Source: JADJOY01 sp016713535 [NCBI: Deltaproteobacteria bacterium]
GTDB lineage: Bacteria; JADJOY01
Assembly (NCBI GenBank): GCA_016713535.1
Contig: JADJOY010000040.1
Location: 36,281 to 100,280, forward strand
Direction of reading: 5' to 3'
DNA length: 64,000 nt
Positions within the stretch are counted from its first letter, which is position 1; the number at the start of each line of letters is the position of its first letter. Positions 1-11,100 of the stretch are shown piece after piece. Below the pieces are notes generated by a model, which was given only the letters and a program-made list of their open reading frames with translations, made no database searches and was not told the origin of the DNA. The translations under genes and the position numbers were made by a program.

Positions 1-869
1 GGCTCCCCCTGACGTGCGAACGCGCGGCCCGCGGCGATCGTCTCGGTGAAGCTCATCAGCGCGATGCCGAGGGCAGGCGCCCACAGCTCCTCGAACAGCG
101 CGAGCGTGGGCCGGGTCAAGTGCGGCAGGCCGCCTGGCACGTGGCCCACGGTGCTGACGCCGAGGTCGTGGAGGCCGAGGACCATGGACGCCGCGATGGC
201 GCCGCCGACGGCAACCAGCGGCGCCGGCGCTCTCGGCACGAAGCGCTCGACGATCCCGAGCACGGCGAGCGTCGCCACGGCCACCGCGAGGGTCGCGAGC
301 GAGGTCTCGGGAAGCGCCGAAGCGGTCGAATAGAGATCGCGGAAGAAGCCCGCCTTGGTAATGTGCAGCCCGAGGAGCTTGGGAAGCTGGTCGACCACGA
401 TCACCAGCCCGATGCCGGCCTTGAACCCCGCCAGCACCGGGTCGGAGATGAAGTTCGCGACGAAGCCCAGGCGGAAGAGCCGCGCCGCGAGCAGCACCGC
501 GCCGACCAGCGCCGTGAGCGTCGCCGCGGCCACCAGCGGCTCGACCGGCTGTGGCAGGTGCGCCACCGCCGCGAGCTCGGCGCCAGCGAGGATCGCGATG
601 GTGGTGGTGGTGCTCACGCTCAGCACCCGCGAGCTGCCGAGGAGCGCGTAGATCACCATCGGCACGAACGCCGTGTAGAGGCCGACCTCGAGCGGGAGTC
701 CTGCGATGGTCGCGTAGGCCATCGCTTTCGGCAGCACGACCGCCGAGGTGGTGAGGCCCGCGACGACATCGGGCCGGAGCGCCGCGCGCTCGTAGCGTCG
801 TAGCCAGTCGAACGCCGGGATCCAGGCTGTGGATCGCTCCCGTGTCATCGCGATCTCGATTCTCCGCAT
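1..869 (-). CDS. SulP-family anion permease, N-terminal part
   Basis: Inner-membrane SulP (SLC26-type) transporter, expected to move sulfate, bicarbonate or a similar anion. About 289 N-terminal residues are visible. The remaining membrane helices and the usual C-terminal STAS domain would lie beyond the left edge of the window. The family pattern is clear: a charged lead-in, then a first helix at about residues 34-58 containing AGLTTSAVVLPKAMAYA, a second helix at about 65-80, and the Thr-rich STTTTIAILAG at about 87-96. I chose the ATG at 869; an in-frame ATG at 848 is also possible. It is divergent from the next gene. The substrate cannot be read from the sequence. Confidence 0.85.
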   Translation of the reverse strand, partial: MRRIEIAMTRERSTAWIPAFDWLRRYERAALRPDVVAGLTTSAVVLPKAMAYATIAGLPLEVGLYTAFVPMVIYALLGSSRVLSVSTTTTIAILAGAELAAVAHLPQPVEPLVAAATLTALVGAVLLAARLFRLGFVANFISDPVLAGFKAGIGLVIVVDQLPKLLGLHITKAGFFRDLYSTASALPETSLATLAVAVATLAVLGIVERFVPRAPAPLVAVGGAIAASMVLGLHDLGVSTVGHVPGGLPHLTRPTLALFEELWAPALGIALMSFTETIAAGRAFARQGE

Positions 870-956
870 GAGCCGGTTCGAATTCCAGAACGCCGCGAGC
901 TCGCGAGCGTTCCCTCTCCGTAACCTTGGCCCGCCGAGCCGGGTCAGGTCAGGTGT

Positions 957-969
957 CCCCTTCGGGCAG
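957..969 (+). promoter_or_regulatory. Candidate operator CCC-CTTC-GGGCAG
   Basis: One copy of the recurring intergenic motif CCC-N4-GGGYAG. It lies in the divergent gap, about 150 bases upstream of the secreted two-repeat protein and about 90 bases upstream of the SulP gene. The left half is weak (TGTCCC). The role is inferred only from recurrence elsewhere in the window. Confidence 0.3.
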
Positions 970-1118
970 GTTCCTGGCGAAGTGAGCTACGCATAGGCTG
1001 CGATTCGCCTAGCGGCGCCCCGTCTTCGAGTCGAGCCTGTGTTCTCATGTCGATGGCGTCGATCTTGTATTGTTGCACCACCCGGCACCGATCGGGACAT
1101 TGCTGTCTGGAGGAATCC

Positions 1119-1835
1119 ATGCGCCGAGTCAGGCTGGTGCTCTCCCTCGTCGTCCTCGGGCTGCTGCCCGCCCCCCACTCCGCCCGGGCCGCCGACGCGT
1201 GTGGCGTGGCGCCCACGGTCCAGCCGGTACGCGACGAGGACAAGGCCAAGCAGACGGTCACCTACGCTGGGGAGGCGCAGAACCGGGGCGACCGGACGGC
1301 ACGCTTCACGTCGGTGCGACTGCAGGTCGTGAACCGGTCGAGCGGCGCGGTCCTGGGCGAAGCGTCGCAGGCCCTCGTCCCCGGCTCCCTCGCGCCCGGC
1401 CAGACCGCCAAGTTCAAGGTCACGGCCTCCAACGAGGGATCGAGCTACCTCGACGTGAAGGTCGACGAGAGGCTCACCTTCGAGGCCACGCGCTGCGAGG
1501 CACCCGACGCCGGCGCGGCTGCGAACGGGTCGAGCCAAGGCGCGTGCGACGTCGTGGTCAGCCAGCCGTTCGAGAAGTCGATCGACGACCAGGCGCACAC
1601 CATCACCTTCACCGGCACGGTCGAGAACCGCGGCCGCGGCACCGCCAAGAACGTCGAGGTCACGGGCTGGGTGATCAGCCAGGACCAGCTGCTCGCGAAG
1701 AAGGCGGCCGGCTCCGAGCCGCGAAACCTCGGTCCCGGCGAGCGCGGAACCTTCAGCGTCACGGTCCCGCTCGAGGCCGGGCAGCGCAAGAGCATCAACG
1801 ACCGCGTGACCGTCGCCGCCGAGCGGTGCGACTGA
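1119..1835 (+). CDS. Secreted protein with two tandem Cys-bracketed domains
   Basis: Exported protein of 238 residues with no function I can name. The ATG at 1119 has a good ribosome site (GGAGGA about 6 bases upstream), and residues 1-24 form a signal peptide ending in an Ala-rich cleavage site. The mature part is two similar domains of about 95 residues. Each starts with a Cys (CGVAP, CDVVV), contains an NRG turn (EAQNRG, VENRG) and a proline-glycine loop (LAPGQTAKF, LGPGERGTF), and ends with Cys (ATRC, AERC). This suggests two beta-sandwich modules of FxLYD/CARDB type, each closed by one disulfide. It precedes phosphofructokinase by 35 bases, but a shared function is not evident. Confidence 0.75.
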   Translation: MRRVRLVLSLVVLGLLPAPHSARAADACGVAPTVQPVRDEDKAKQTVTYAGEAQNRGDRTARFTSVRLQVVNRSSGAVLGEASQALVPGSLAPGQTAKFKVTASNEGSSYLDVKVDERLTFEATRCEAPDAGAAANGSSQGACDVVVSQPFEKSIDDQAHTITFTGTVENRGRGTAKNVEVTGWVISQDQLLAKKAAGSEPRNLGPGERGTFSVTVPLEAGQRKSINDRVTVAAERCD

Positions 1836-1870
1836 GCACCGAGCACCCCGCAGCGAAGCGAGGCCCAGCC

Positions 1871-2952
1871 ATGAGCGCGAAGATCGGGATCGTCACCGGC
1901 GGCGGGGATTGCCCCGGGCTCAACGCGGTGATCCGCGCGGTCGCGCGCACCGCCGCCCATCAGGGCTGGGAGACGATCGGCTTCCTGGGTGGCTACGACG
2001 GGTTGCTCGAGCCGGCACAGGTCCGGCCGATCGAGTACCACGAGCTCGATGGCCTGCTGTTACGTGGCGGCACCATCCTCGGCACGGCCAACCGCGGCCG
2101 CTTCGCTGCCAAGACCGGCCACGGGGATGCGCAGCGCATCCCGGCCGCCACCCTCGACGAAGCCAGGGCGACGATCGACAAGCTCGGCGTCACCGCGCTG
2201 GTCTGCATCGGTGGCGACGGTTCCTCAGCATCGCCCACCAGCTCCACGAGCACGGCATCCCGATCGTGGGCATCCCCAAGACGATCGACAACGACCTCGC
2301 CGCCACCTACATGACCTTCGGTTTCGACTCGGCGGTCGCGTGCGCGACCGATGCGCTCGACCGCCTCCACACCACCGCCGAGAGCCATCGTCGCGTCATG
2401 ATCCTCGAGGTGATGGGCCGCTACGCGGGGTGGATCGCGATGATGTCGGGGATCGCCGGAGGCGCCGAGGTGATCCTGATCCCCGAGATCCCGTTCCGCA
2501 TCGAGAGCGTGTGCGAGGCGGTCGCGGCGCGTGAACGCCTCGGCAAGCACCACACCATCGTGGTCGCCGCCGAAGGGGCCCGCCCACACGGCGGGACCTT
2601 CGCCACCGTGGGTGAGCAGGCCAGCGATCGCGAGGCGCGCCTCGGCGGCCTCGGCGCGATGGTGGGCAGCGAGATCGAGAAGCGCACCGGCAAGGAGACG
2701 CGCGTGGTGGTGCTCGGACACCTCCAGCGCGGCGGCAGCCCGACCCACTGGGACCGCGCCCTGTGCACGGTATTCGGCGCCAAGGCCGTGGAGCTGGTGA
2801 AGGCCGGCGCGCTCGGCCGGATGGTGACCTACACCGGCTCGTCGGTGGACTCGGTACCCCTCGCCGACGCGGTCGGCCACATTCGCACGGTGCCGCCCGA
2901 CGGTGGGCTCGCCAGCACCGCGCGCGCGCTCGGCATCTGCCTCGGCGAGTGA
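1871..2952 (+). CDS. pfkA: 6-phosphofructokinase, interrupted by a one-base deletion
   Basis: Cytosolic glycolytic enzyme that phosphorylates fructose 6-phosphate to fructose 1,6-bisphosphate. The N-terminal half reads from the ATG at 1871 (KIGIVTGGGDCPGLNAVIRA) to the nucleotide loop GGDGS. The C-terminal half continues one frame away (LSIAHQLHEHG, PKTIDND, MGRYAGWIA, LGHLQRGGSP). The switch is at 2221-2226, where ggttcctcagc would encode the expected GSLSIA with one more C. The 1082 bases plus one give exactly 361 codons, the usual length. The Gly after GGD favours ATP as phosphoryl donor, while the Lys in PKTIDND is usual in PPi-dependent and some actinobacterial ATP enzymes. The sugar-phosphate site is intact, so I treat the break as a probable sequence error. 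Confidence 0.85.
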
Positions 2953-2986
2953 GCGTCCCGCGCCCACGGGGCGCCGGGAGAGTGCG

Positions 2987-4674
2987 ATGGATGCGCCCAA
3001 CGTGAAGCTCTCGCGAGAGTCGTGGGGCCGCTGGCTGCGCACCATTCGTGCCTTCGTCACCTCCGAGGTGGGTCGACGCGCGGCGGTGCTGTTCGCGCTG
3101 CTGCTCGCGTTCCTGGTCGGGATCAACGGCCTCAACGTGCTGAACAGCTACGTGGGCCGCGACTTCATGACGGAGATCGAGCACAAGTCGACGGCCGGAT
3201 TCGTCTACAAGGGCGCGCTCTACGTCGGCGTGTTCGCGCTCACGACGATCGCCGCGGTGCTCTACCGGTTCACCGAGGAGCGCCTCGCGCTGCTTTGGCG
3301 GCAGTGGCTGACCCAGCGGATCGTGCGCCGCTACGTCTCGGACGCCACGTACTTCCGGCTCCGTGACGCGGGCGAGCTCGCCAACCCCGACCAGCGCATC
3401 GCCGACGACGTCCGCACCTTCACCGCGATGACGCTCTCGCTGGCGCTGGTGCTGCTCAACGCGACCTTCACCGTGATCGCGTTCGCGGGCGTCATGTGGT
3501 CGATCAGCCCGCGGCTCTTCGTCGTCGCGGCGGTGTACGCGGCGATCGGCTCGGTGCTGACGATCCTGTTCGGGCGGCCACTGGTGTGGCTCAACTACAA
3601 CCAGGCGGACCGTGAGGCCAGCTTGCGCTCGGAGCTGGTGCACGTGCGCGAGAACGCCGAATCCATCGCGCTCGGGGGGCGCGAGGGGCAGCTCCGCGAG
3701 CGCATCCTGAACCGCGTCGACCAGGTGGTCGTGAACACCCGTCGCATCATCGCGGTGAACCGCAACCTCGGCTTCTTCACCACGGGCTACAACTACCTCA
3801 TCCAGATCATCCCGGTGCTGATCGTGGCGCCGCTCTTCATCGCCGGGAAGGCCGAGTTCGGCGTGATCTCGCAATCGGCGATGGCGTTCTCTCACCTGGT
3901 CGCGGCGTTCTCGGTGATCATCAGTCAGTTCCAGGCCATCTCGTCCTACGCGGTCGTGCTCGCGCGGCTCGGGGTCCTCACCGAGGCCGTCGAGCAGGCC
4001 GACATCCGCGGCGCTGGCTCGCGGATCACCATCGACACCACGCGCGACGAGCTCGGCTACGCCGACCTGACGCTGCGCTCGGCGCGCGACGGGCGCACGC
4101 TGGTCGAGCGCCTCACCCTGGACGTGCCGCGCGGCCGACGAGTGCTGGTCGCGGGCCCGAACGAGTCCGCGCGCGTGGCGCTGTTCCGCGCCACCGCGGG
4201 ACTCTTCGACTCCGGCGAGGGGCTCGTCCGGCGCCCCGCGAACGGACGCATCCTGTTCCTCACCGAGCGTCCGTACGTGCCACCCGGCAGCTTGCGGCAG
4301 GCGGTCGTGCCACCCGGCCGCGAGCGCGAGATCGACGACGCGCGCATCCTCGAGACCCTCGCCGCGCTCGGCGCCACCAAGGTCGCGGCGCGCGCCGGTG
4401 AGCTCGACGCGGAGCGCGACTGGGACGACTTGCTCTCGCTCGGCGAGCAGCAGCTCGTGGCGCTCGCCCGCGTGATCGTCGCAGCGCCGGTCTTCGCACT
4501 CCTCGATCGTCCCACCACCACGCTCGGCGACGAGAGCGTGCTCAACGTGCTCGACGTGCTCGCCGCGCGAGACATCACGGCCGTGACCTTCGCCGCCGAC
4601 GCCATCCTCGTCGCGCACCACGACTGCTGCCTGACCCTCGAGGACGACGGGGGTTCCGCTGGCAGGCTGGCTGA
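2987..4674 (+). CDS. SbmA/BacA/YddA-like ABC protein with degenerate ATPase domain
   Basis: Membrane protein of the ABC_membrane_2 type: an N-terminal transmembrane domain (about residues 25-350, including the family-like LNVLNSYVGRDFMTEIEH) followed by a nucleotide-binding domain. The ATG at 2987 has GGGAG 6 bases upstream. The ATPase domain has lost key residues. The P-loop reads GPNESARV at about residue 389, lacking the Gly-Lys-Ser/Thr, and the Walker B region reads ALLDRPTTTLG at about 505, with Arg for the catalytic Glu and a changed D-loop. The signature LSLGEQQ at about 484 remains. No in-frame stop is present. A missing G in the run at 4650-4654 would end the protein at TGA 4672-4674 and give 562 residues, normal for the family. 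It precedes the phosphorylase gene and may export or import a glycan or peptide without ATP. Confidence 0.75.
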
Positions 4675-4702
4675 CCCGCGAACACCAAGGAGAACCTCCT
4701 CG

Positions 4703-7700
4703 ATGACCCTGCTCGAACCGGCGCGACTCGAGAGCCCATCCGGGCTCGCGGTGCAGGTGTGCGCAAACGGCGCGATCCGGCGCGTCGACCACCGCGACGT
4801 GATGCTCAACCTCTTCCTCGGCACCGAGCTCGACGGCGCCGCGGGGGGGCTCTTCCTGCGCCGCCACGGTGAGCGATCGCGGTGGATCCCGCTCACCGGA
4901 CCGCGCGCCCCGGGGAGGGTCTCGAGCGACGACGGCGGGCTGGTGATCGAGGGTGCCTGGGACGAGCTCGCGTTCCGCGCCGAGCTCCGCCTCGCCGAAT
5001 CCGTGCCGGCCTGGTTCTGGCACGTGACGCTCGTGAACCAGGGCGAGGACGCCGAGACCGTCGACCTCGTGTTCGCGCAGGACCTGGCCCTCCACGACTA
5101 CGGGATGATCCGGCTCAACGAGTACTACGTGAGCCAGTACGTCGACCACACGCCGCTCGACCATCCGAGCGTCGGAGTGGTGGTGGCCTCTCGCCAGAAC
5201 CTGTCGGTGGCCGGGCGGCATCCGTGGACCGTGATCGGCTCGCTCGGGCGCGGCGTGAGCTTCGCCACCGACGCCCTCGACCTGGTCGGGCTCGCGGCGC
5301 GCGCGGGCACCGGTGCCGATGGGCTCGACACGGCGCGCCTCGCCGGGGTGCGCCACCAGCACGAGCACTCGCTGGTCGCGATCCAGGACGAGGCGACGGT
5401 GCTCGAGCCCGGCGCCTCGGCGACGCGCGGCTTCTTCGTGTGGTTCGAGCCCGACCACCCGGGGGTGACCGCGGAGGCCGACCTCTCCTTGGTCGACCAG
5501 GCGCTCGCCCTCCCCGAGGCGGACGGGACCGCCCGCGTGACCGCGGTGAAGGCCACGGCCGATCCGGGCGGAGGCGCCGCGACGCTCTTCTCGGCGTGCC
5601 CGCGCCTCGCCGTCCGCGAGCTCGACGAGGGTGAGCTCGAGCGCCACTTCGGGGCCGAGCGACGCGCGATCGAGCGCTCGGACGCGGGGCTGCTCTCGTT
5701 CTTCACCGGCACGCAGGCGCACGTGGCACTACCGGCCAAGGAGCTCGCCGGGCTGCGGCCACACGGTCAGATCCTGCGCTCCGGAGCGGCGCTCGTCCCC
5801 GAGGAGACGGCGCTCACGTCGACGGTGTGGATGGGGGGCGTCTTCCACTCGATGATCACGCAGGGGCACGTCAGCATCAACCGCTTCCTCTCGACCACCC
5901 ACGGCTACCTCGGGCTCTTCCACTCCCACGGCCAGCGGATGTTCGTCGAGCTCGGCGGTGGCTGGCGGCTCCTCGACCAGCCCTCGGCGTTCGAGATGAC
6001 ACCGAGCAGCGCGCGCTGGCTCTACGCTCACGCCGAAGGGGTGCTGGAGATCCGGAGCTGGGCGAGCGTCGAGCGTCACGAGCTGTGGCTCGCGGCGCGA
6101 GTCCTCGAAGGCCTGCCGTGCCGCTTCCTGATCTCCCACCACGTCGCGATGAACGGCGACGACGGCGCGGTCCCCGGCCCGGTGCGCTTCGACCACGACG
6201 CCGCGGGCCTCGCGATCCGCGCGATCCCCGATAGCGACGTCGGGCGCCGTTTTCCCGAGGGGACCTTCCGCATCGACCCGACCCTCGGCACGAGCCTCGA
6301 GCGCGTCGGCGGCGACGAGCTGCTTTTCGTCGACGGCCGCTCGCGCAACCAGCCGTTCCTGACGCTCGTCACCGCGCCCAGCGCGTCGATCGGAGTGCGC
6401 ATCACCGGTCACCTGATCGCCGAGGGCGACGATCCGATCCACGCCGAGGACGTGGACGACCACGCAGATACCGACGCCGCAGCAGCAGCGCGGCGGTGGG
6501 CGCGCTCCGAGCTCCCCCTCGCCTTGCCCGCCGCGACCACGAAAGCGCACGGCGCCGACGCGTCGACGACCGTCGCCGAGCTGCGCGAGATCCTTCCCTG
6601 GCTCGCCCACGACGCGCTCGTCCACTACCTCTCGCCGCGTGGCCTCGAGCAGTACTCGGGCGGCGGCTGGGGAACCCGCGACGTGTGCCAGGGGCCGGTC
6701 GAGCTGCTGCTCGCGATCGGCGAGTGGGGGCCGATCCGGGGCGTGCTGACACGCGTCTTCCGCAACCAGAACACCGACGGTGACTGGCCGCAGTGGTTCA
6801 TGTTCTTCGAGCGCGAGCGCACCATCCGGCCCGGCGACTCGCACGGCGACATCGTGTTCTGGCCGCTGCTCTGCTCTCGGCCAGTATCTGCTCGCGTCCG
6901 ACGACTTCGACTTCCTCGACGAGCTCGTGCCGTTCTTCCACGCCGACGGCGACGAGCACGCCGAGCACGCCCCGATCACCACCCACGTCGAGCGCGCGCT
7001 CGCGCTCGTCGAGACCCGCCTCATCCCCGGCACGCGCCTGGTCTCGTACGGCCACGGCGACTGGAACGACTCGCTCCAGCCCGTGGACCGGGACCTCGCC
7101 GAGCACCTCGTCAGCGCTTGGACCGTGACCCTCCATCACCAGTCCTTCGCGACGCTGGCGGCGGCGCTCGAGCGCGCCGGACGCGCGCCGCTGGCCGCGC
7201 GCCTCGCCGCGGCGCTGCCGGGGATCCGAGAGGATTTCCAGCGCGACGCGGTGATCGACGACGTCATCGCGGGTTTCGTGCATTTCCCCACCGAAGGCAC
7301 GCCGCACCCGGTCATCCACCCCCGCGACGCGGCCACCGGGGTCCGCTACAGCTTGCTGCCGATGATCCACGCCATCCTCGCCGACCTGCTCACCCCGGCG
7401 CAGGTGGATCGCCACCGCGAGGTCATCCGCCGACACCTGCTCGCGCCCGACGGCGCTCGGCTCTTCGACCGGCCCTTCCCGTACCGGGGCGGTGTCCAGC
7501 GCCAGTTCCAGCGCGCGGAGGCGAGCACGTTCTTCGGCCGCGAGGTCGGCATCATGTACACGCACGCACACCTCCGGTACGCGGAGGCGATGGCGCACCT
7601 CGGCGACGCCGGGGCCTTGGTGCTCGCGCTGCGGCAGGCGAATCCTGTCGGGCTCGCCGGCGCGGTGCCCAATGCTCGGCTGCGGCAGGCGAACTGCTAC

Positions 7701-8135
7701 ACGTCGTCGTCGGACGCCGACTTCCGCGATCGTTACGACGCGATCGCCCACTACGACCGGCTTCTCTCCGGGAAGGTCGCCGTCGAAGGGGGATGGCGGG
7801 TCTACTCGAGCGGCGCGGGGATCGCTTTCCGGCTCATCCGCGAGTGTCTGCTCGGAGTGCGGCTCAGGCGCTCGACCGTCACCCTCGACCCGGTGCTCCC
7901 GCGCGCGTTCGACGGCCTCGTCGCGACGTTCGTGATCGACGGACGCGCCGTCGAGATCCACTACCGGGTCGGCGCGCGCGGTCACGGGCCCCGCGCCCTC
8001 ACCCTCGACGGCAAGGATCTGCCGTTCGAGCGCGAGGCCAATCCCTGGCGCACCGGCGGCGCCGTCGTGGCGATGGACGCGTTGAGGGCGGGCCTCGGCG
8101 GCGGTCCACACGTGCTGACGGTCGAGCTCGACTGA
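4703..8135 (+). CDS. GH-Q-type glycoside phosphorylase (GH94/GH149/GH161-like), one frameshift
   Basis: Large enzyme expected to split a beta-glucoside bond with phosphate, releasing a sugar 1-phosphate. The ATG at 4703 has AAGGAG 9 bases upstream, which marks a separate gene although the preceding frame is open. The first half is a beta-sandwich region; the second half is an (alpha/alpha)6 barrel with GTRDVCQGP, NQNTDGDWPQW, GDSHGDIVFWPL and HGDWNDSLQ at about residue 785. The Asp of DWND is the catalytic acid position in GH94. At about 6880 (ctgctctgctctcgg) the frame changes, and removing one base gives FWPLL-ALGQYL and 1143 residues. That length exceeds typical GH94 enzymes and is closer to what I recall for GH149/GH161 beta-1,3-glucan phosphorylases. 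Substrate unknown. No signal peptide, so cytosolic. Confidence 0.75.
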
Positions 8136-8146
8136 GCGGAGCGACG

Positions 8147-11100
8147 ATGCGTGACGAGATCCTCGACGATTTCCGCGACACCAGCGGCTGGCTCGCGGTC
8201 GCCTCCGGCCAGGCCGAGCTCACCCTCACCCCCGACCCGAGCCCCGGGGGCGCAGCGCTGCGCCTCGCGTACGACTTCCACGGCAGCGGCGGGTTCGTGG
8301 TCGCGCGCAAGGTCTTCGCGCGCGCGATGCCGAGCGTGTGGGCGCTGACCATGCGAGTGCGCGGCGCCGCACCCGCCAACAAGCTCGAGATCAAGCTCGC
8401 GGATCCCTCCGACAAGAACGTGTGGTGGTGGCACCGCGACGCTTACGAGTTCCCGGCGGAGTGGAGCACGCTACGCATCCGCTCGAGTGAGGTCGGCTTC
8501 GCGTGGGGCCCGGCGGGTGGCGGCTCACTCACCACGCTCGGCGCGCTCGAGATCGCGATCGCCGCCGGTCCCGGAGGGCGCGGCACGGTGTGGCTCGAGG
8601 ACCTGCGCTTCGAGAACCTCGAGCTGACCGCCCCGCCGGTCGTTCGCGCGTCCTCGAGCGCCGCCGGTCATGCCGCCGGGAACGTGCTCGACCGATCGGC
8701 CGCCACGAGCTGGCGCGCCGCGAGCGACGGGGCGCCGGCCTGGCTCGCCCCCTAGACTTCGGCGCCGAGCACGAGCTCGGCGGCCTGGTGATCGACTGGG
8801 CCGATGCGAAACGTCCCGGTCGATCGCCGTGGAGACGAGCGACGACGGTGTCACGTGGGCCGAGCGGTGGAGCGCGGCCGACGCCGAGGGCGCGCGCAGC
8901 TACGTGTACCTGGCGGGCGGCGCGCGTACGCGCCATCTTCGCCTCCGCTTCCGCTCGGGCTCGGAAGGAGCGTTCGGCGTCACCCACCTCGACGTCCGAC
9001 CGTTCGACTTCTCGCGATCGCTCGAGGAGTTCTTCCACGCGGTCGCGGCGAGCGAGCCGCGCGGCCACCATCCCCGCTGGCTGTCCCGCGAGCAGACGTA
9101 CTGGACCCCGGTCAACGCCGACGGCGGCGCCGTCGCGCCGATCCTCAACGAGGAGGGGATGCTCGAGCCCGACCGGGCGAGTTTCTCGCTCGAGCCGTTC
9201 CTGTTCGTCGACGGCTCGCTCCTCACCTGGGCCGACGTCGAGGTCGCGACGTCGCTCGCCGACGGCGATCTGCCGATTCCCACGTCGTGCTGGCGCTCGC
9301 GCGACGGGTTCACGCTCACCACGACGGCGTTCGCCACCGACCCGGGCTGCGGCCCCGTCGCCTACGTCCGCTACCAGGTCACCAATGGCGGGGGCGAGGC
9401 ACGCGCGGTGCGGCTCTTCCTCGCGATCCGGCCGTTCCAGGTGAGCCCGCCGTGGCAGGCCTTCCAGGGAATCGGCGGCACCAGCAAGATCTCCCGCCTC
9501 GTGTGGGCGGACGGCGCCGTCGAGGTCGAGGGACGGCTGCGCAAGCGGGTGGTGCCGATCACCGCGCCGAGCGGCTTCGGCGCCGCCGCGTTCGAGCAAG
9601 GTGGCGTGGTCCGCCACCTCGTGGCCGGCGAGCTGCCGGCTCGTGCGGAGGTGAGCGACCCCTTCGAGCACGCCTCGGGCGCTCTCGCCTGGGACCTCGC
9701 GCTGGCACCCGGTGCCTCGGCCGAGGTGCTGGTCGCGGTGCCGTACGGCGAGAGCGGCGCGGCCGCGGCGGACGTGCGGCAGGCCTCGGCCTCGATCTCG
9801 CTGGCCGAGCACACGCGCGGCTGGCGCGAGAAGCTCGGCCGGGTGCGGATCTCCCTCGGCGGCGGTCCCGCGGAGGCCGTCACGAGCGTACGCACCGCGA
9901 CCGCCCACATCCTCGTCAACCGCGACCGCGTGGCGATCCAGCCCGGGCCGCGCCGCTACACCCGCTCGTGGGTGCGCGACGGCGCGACCATGGCGGCGGC
10001 GCTGCTGCGCATGGGTCTCACCGACGAGGTCCGCGACTTCATCCGCTGGTACGCGCCCTACCAGCGCGCCGACGGCAACGTGCCGTGCGCCGTCGACCAC
10101 GCCGGCGCCGACTGGCTCCCCGAGCACGACAGCCACGGCCAGCTCGTGTTTCTGGTCGCCGAGTACTTCCGCTTCACCGGCGACCGCTCCCTGGTGAGCG
10201 AGCTGTGGTCGGCGGTGGTTCGCGCCGTGGACTACCTCGAGGTGCTGCGCGCCACGCGGCTCACTCCCGAGTTCGCGAGCCCGCCCCGTCAGGCGTGCTA
10301 CGGGATCCTCCCCGAGTCGGCCAGCCACGAGGGCTACCTCGCCCATCCCGTGCACGCGTACTGGGACGACTTCTGGGCGCTGCGCGGGATCGGCGACGCG
10401 GTGCTGCTGGCGCGGGTGATGGGCGACGCGGCCGCCGAGACGCGCTTCGCCGCGCTCGCGCGGTCGTTCCACGACTGCCTCTACTCCTCGATCGCCGAGA
10501 CCATCCGCGCGCGCGACATCCCGTACGTGCCGGGCTCCGTCGAGTGGGCGGACTTCGATCCCACCGCCACGTCCACGGCCATCTCCACCACCGACGCCGC
10601 CGATCGCTTACCGGCGAAGGCGCTGGCCTGGACCTACGACGAGTACCTGCGTGGCGTCGGCCAGCGGATCCGTGGCGAGATCGACTGGAACAACTACACC
10701 GCTTACGAGATCCGGACACTCGGCGCGCTGGTGCGCCTCGGGCGTCGGGCGGACGCGCTCATGCTGTTGGACTTCTTCCTCGCCGACCGCCGGCCGCGCG
10801 CGTGGAACCAGTGGCCCGAGATCTCGTGGCGCGACCCTCGGAGCCCGGGGCATCTCGGCGACGTGCCGCACTCGTGGATCGGCTCCGAGTTCGTGCTCGC
10901 GGTGCTCTCGCTCCTCGCCTACGAGCGGCCGAGCGACGAAGCGCTTGTGGTCGCGGCCGGCGTGGGGGAGAGCTGGATCGAGAGGACCGACGTCGAGGTC
11001 GAGAAGCTCCCCACCTGGTGGGGGGCCTCTCTCCTACCGGCTGAGGCGCACGGGTCCCCGGGAGCTCACGCTCGAGCTGAGGTCCGGGATCGCGGCGCCG

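Noticed and set aside
2396-5722. Open frame of 1,108 codons on the minus strand
   Set aside because: Exactly opposite the phosphofructokinase, ABC and phosphorylase genes. The product is Arg/Glu/His-rich with no recognisable domain, as expected for the antisense of GC-rich coding DNA.
2987-8135. NdvA/NdvB-type cyclic beta-glucan synthesis and export
   Set aside because: The ABC protein is of the SbmA/YddA type, not NdvA, and the phosphorylase lacks the membrane glycosyltransferase part of NdvB.
8529-10472. 647-codon minus-strand frame
   Set aside because: Antisense shadow of the discoidin/six-hairpin gene; no ribosome site and no domain.
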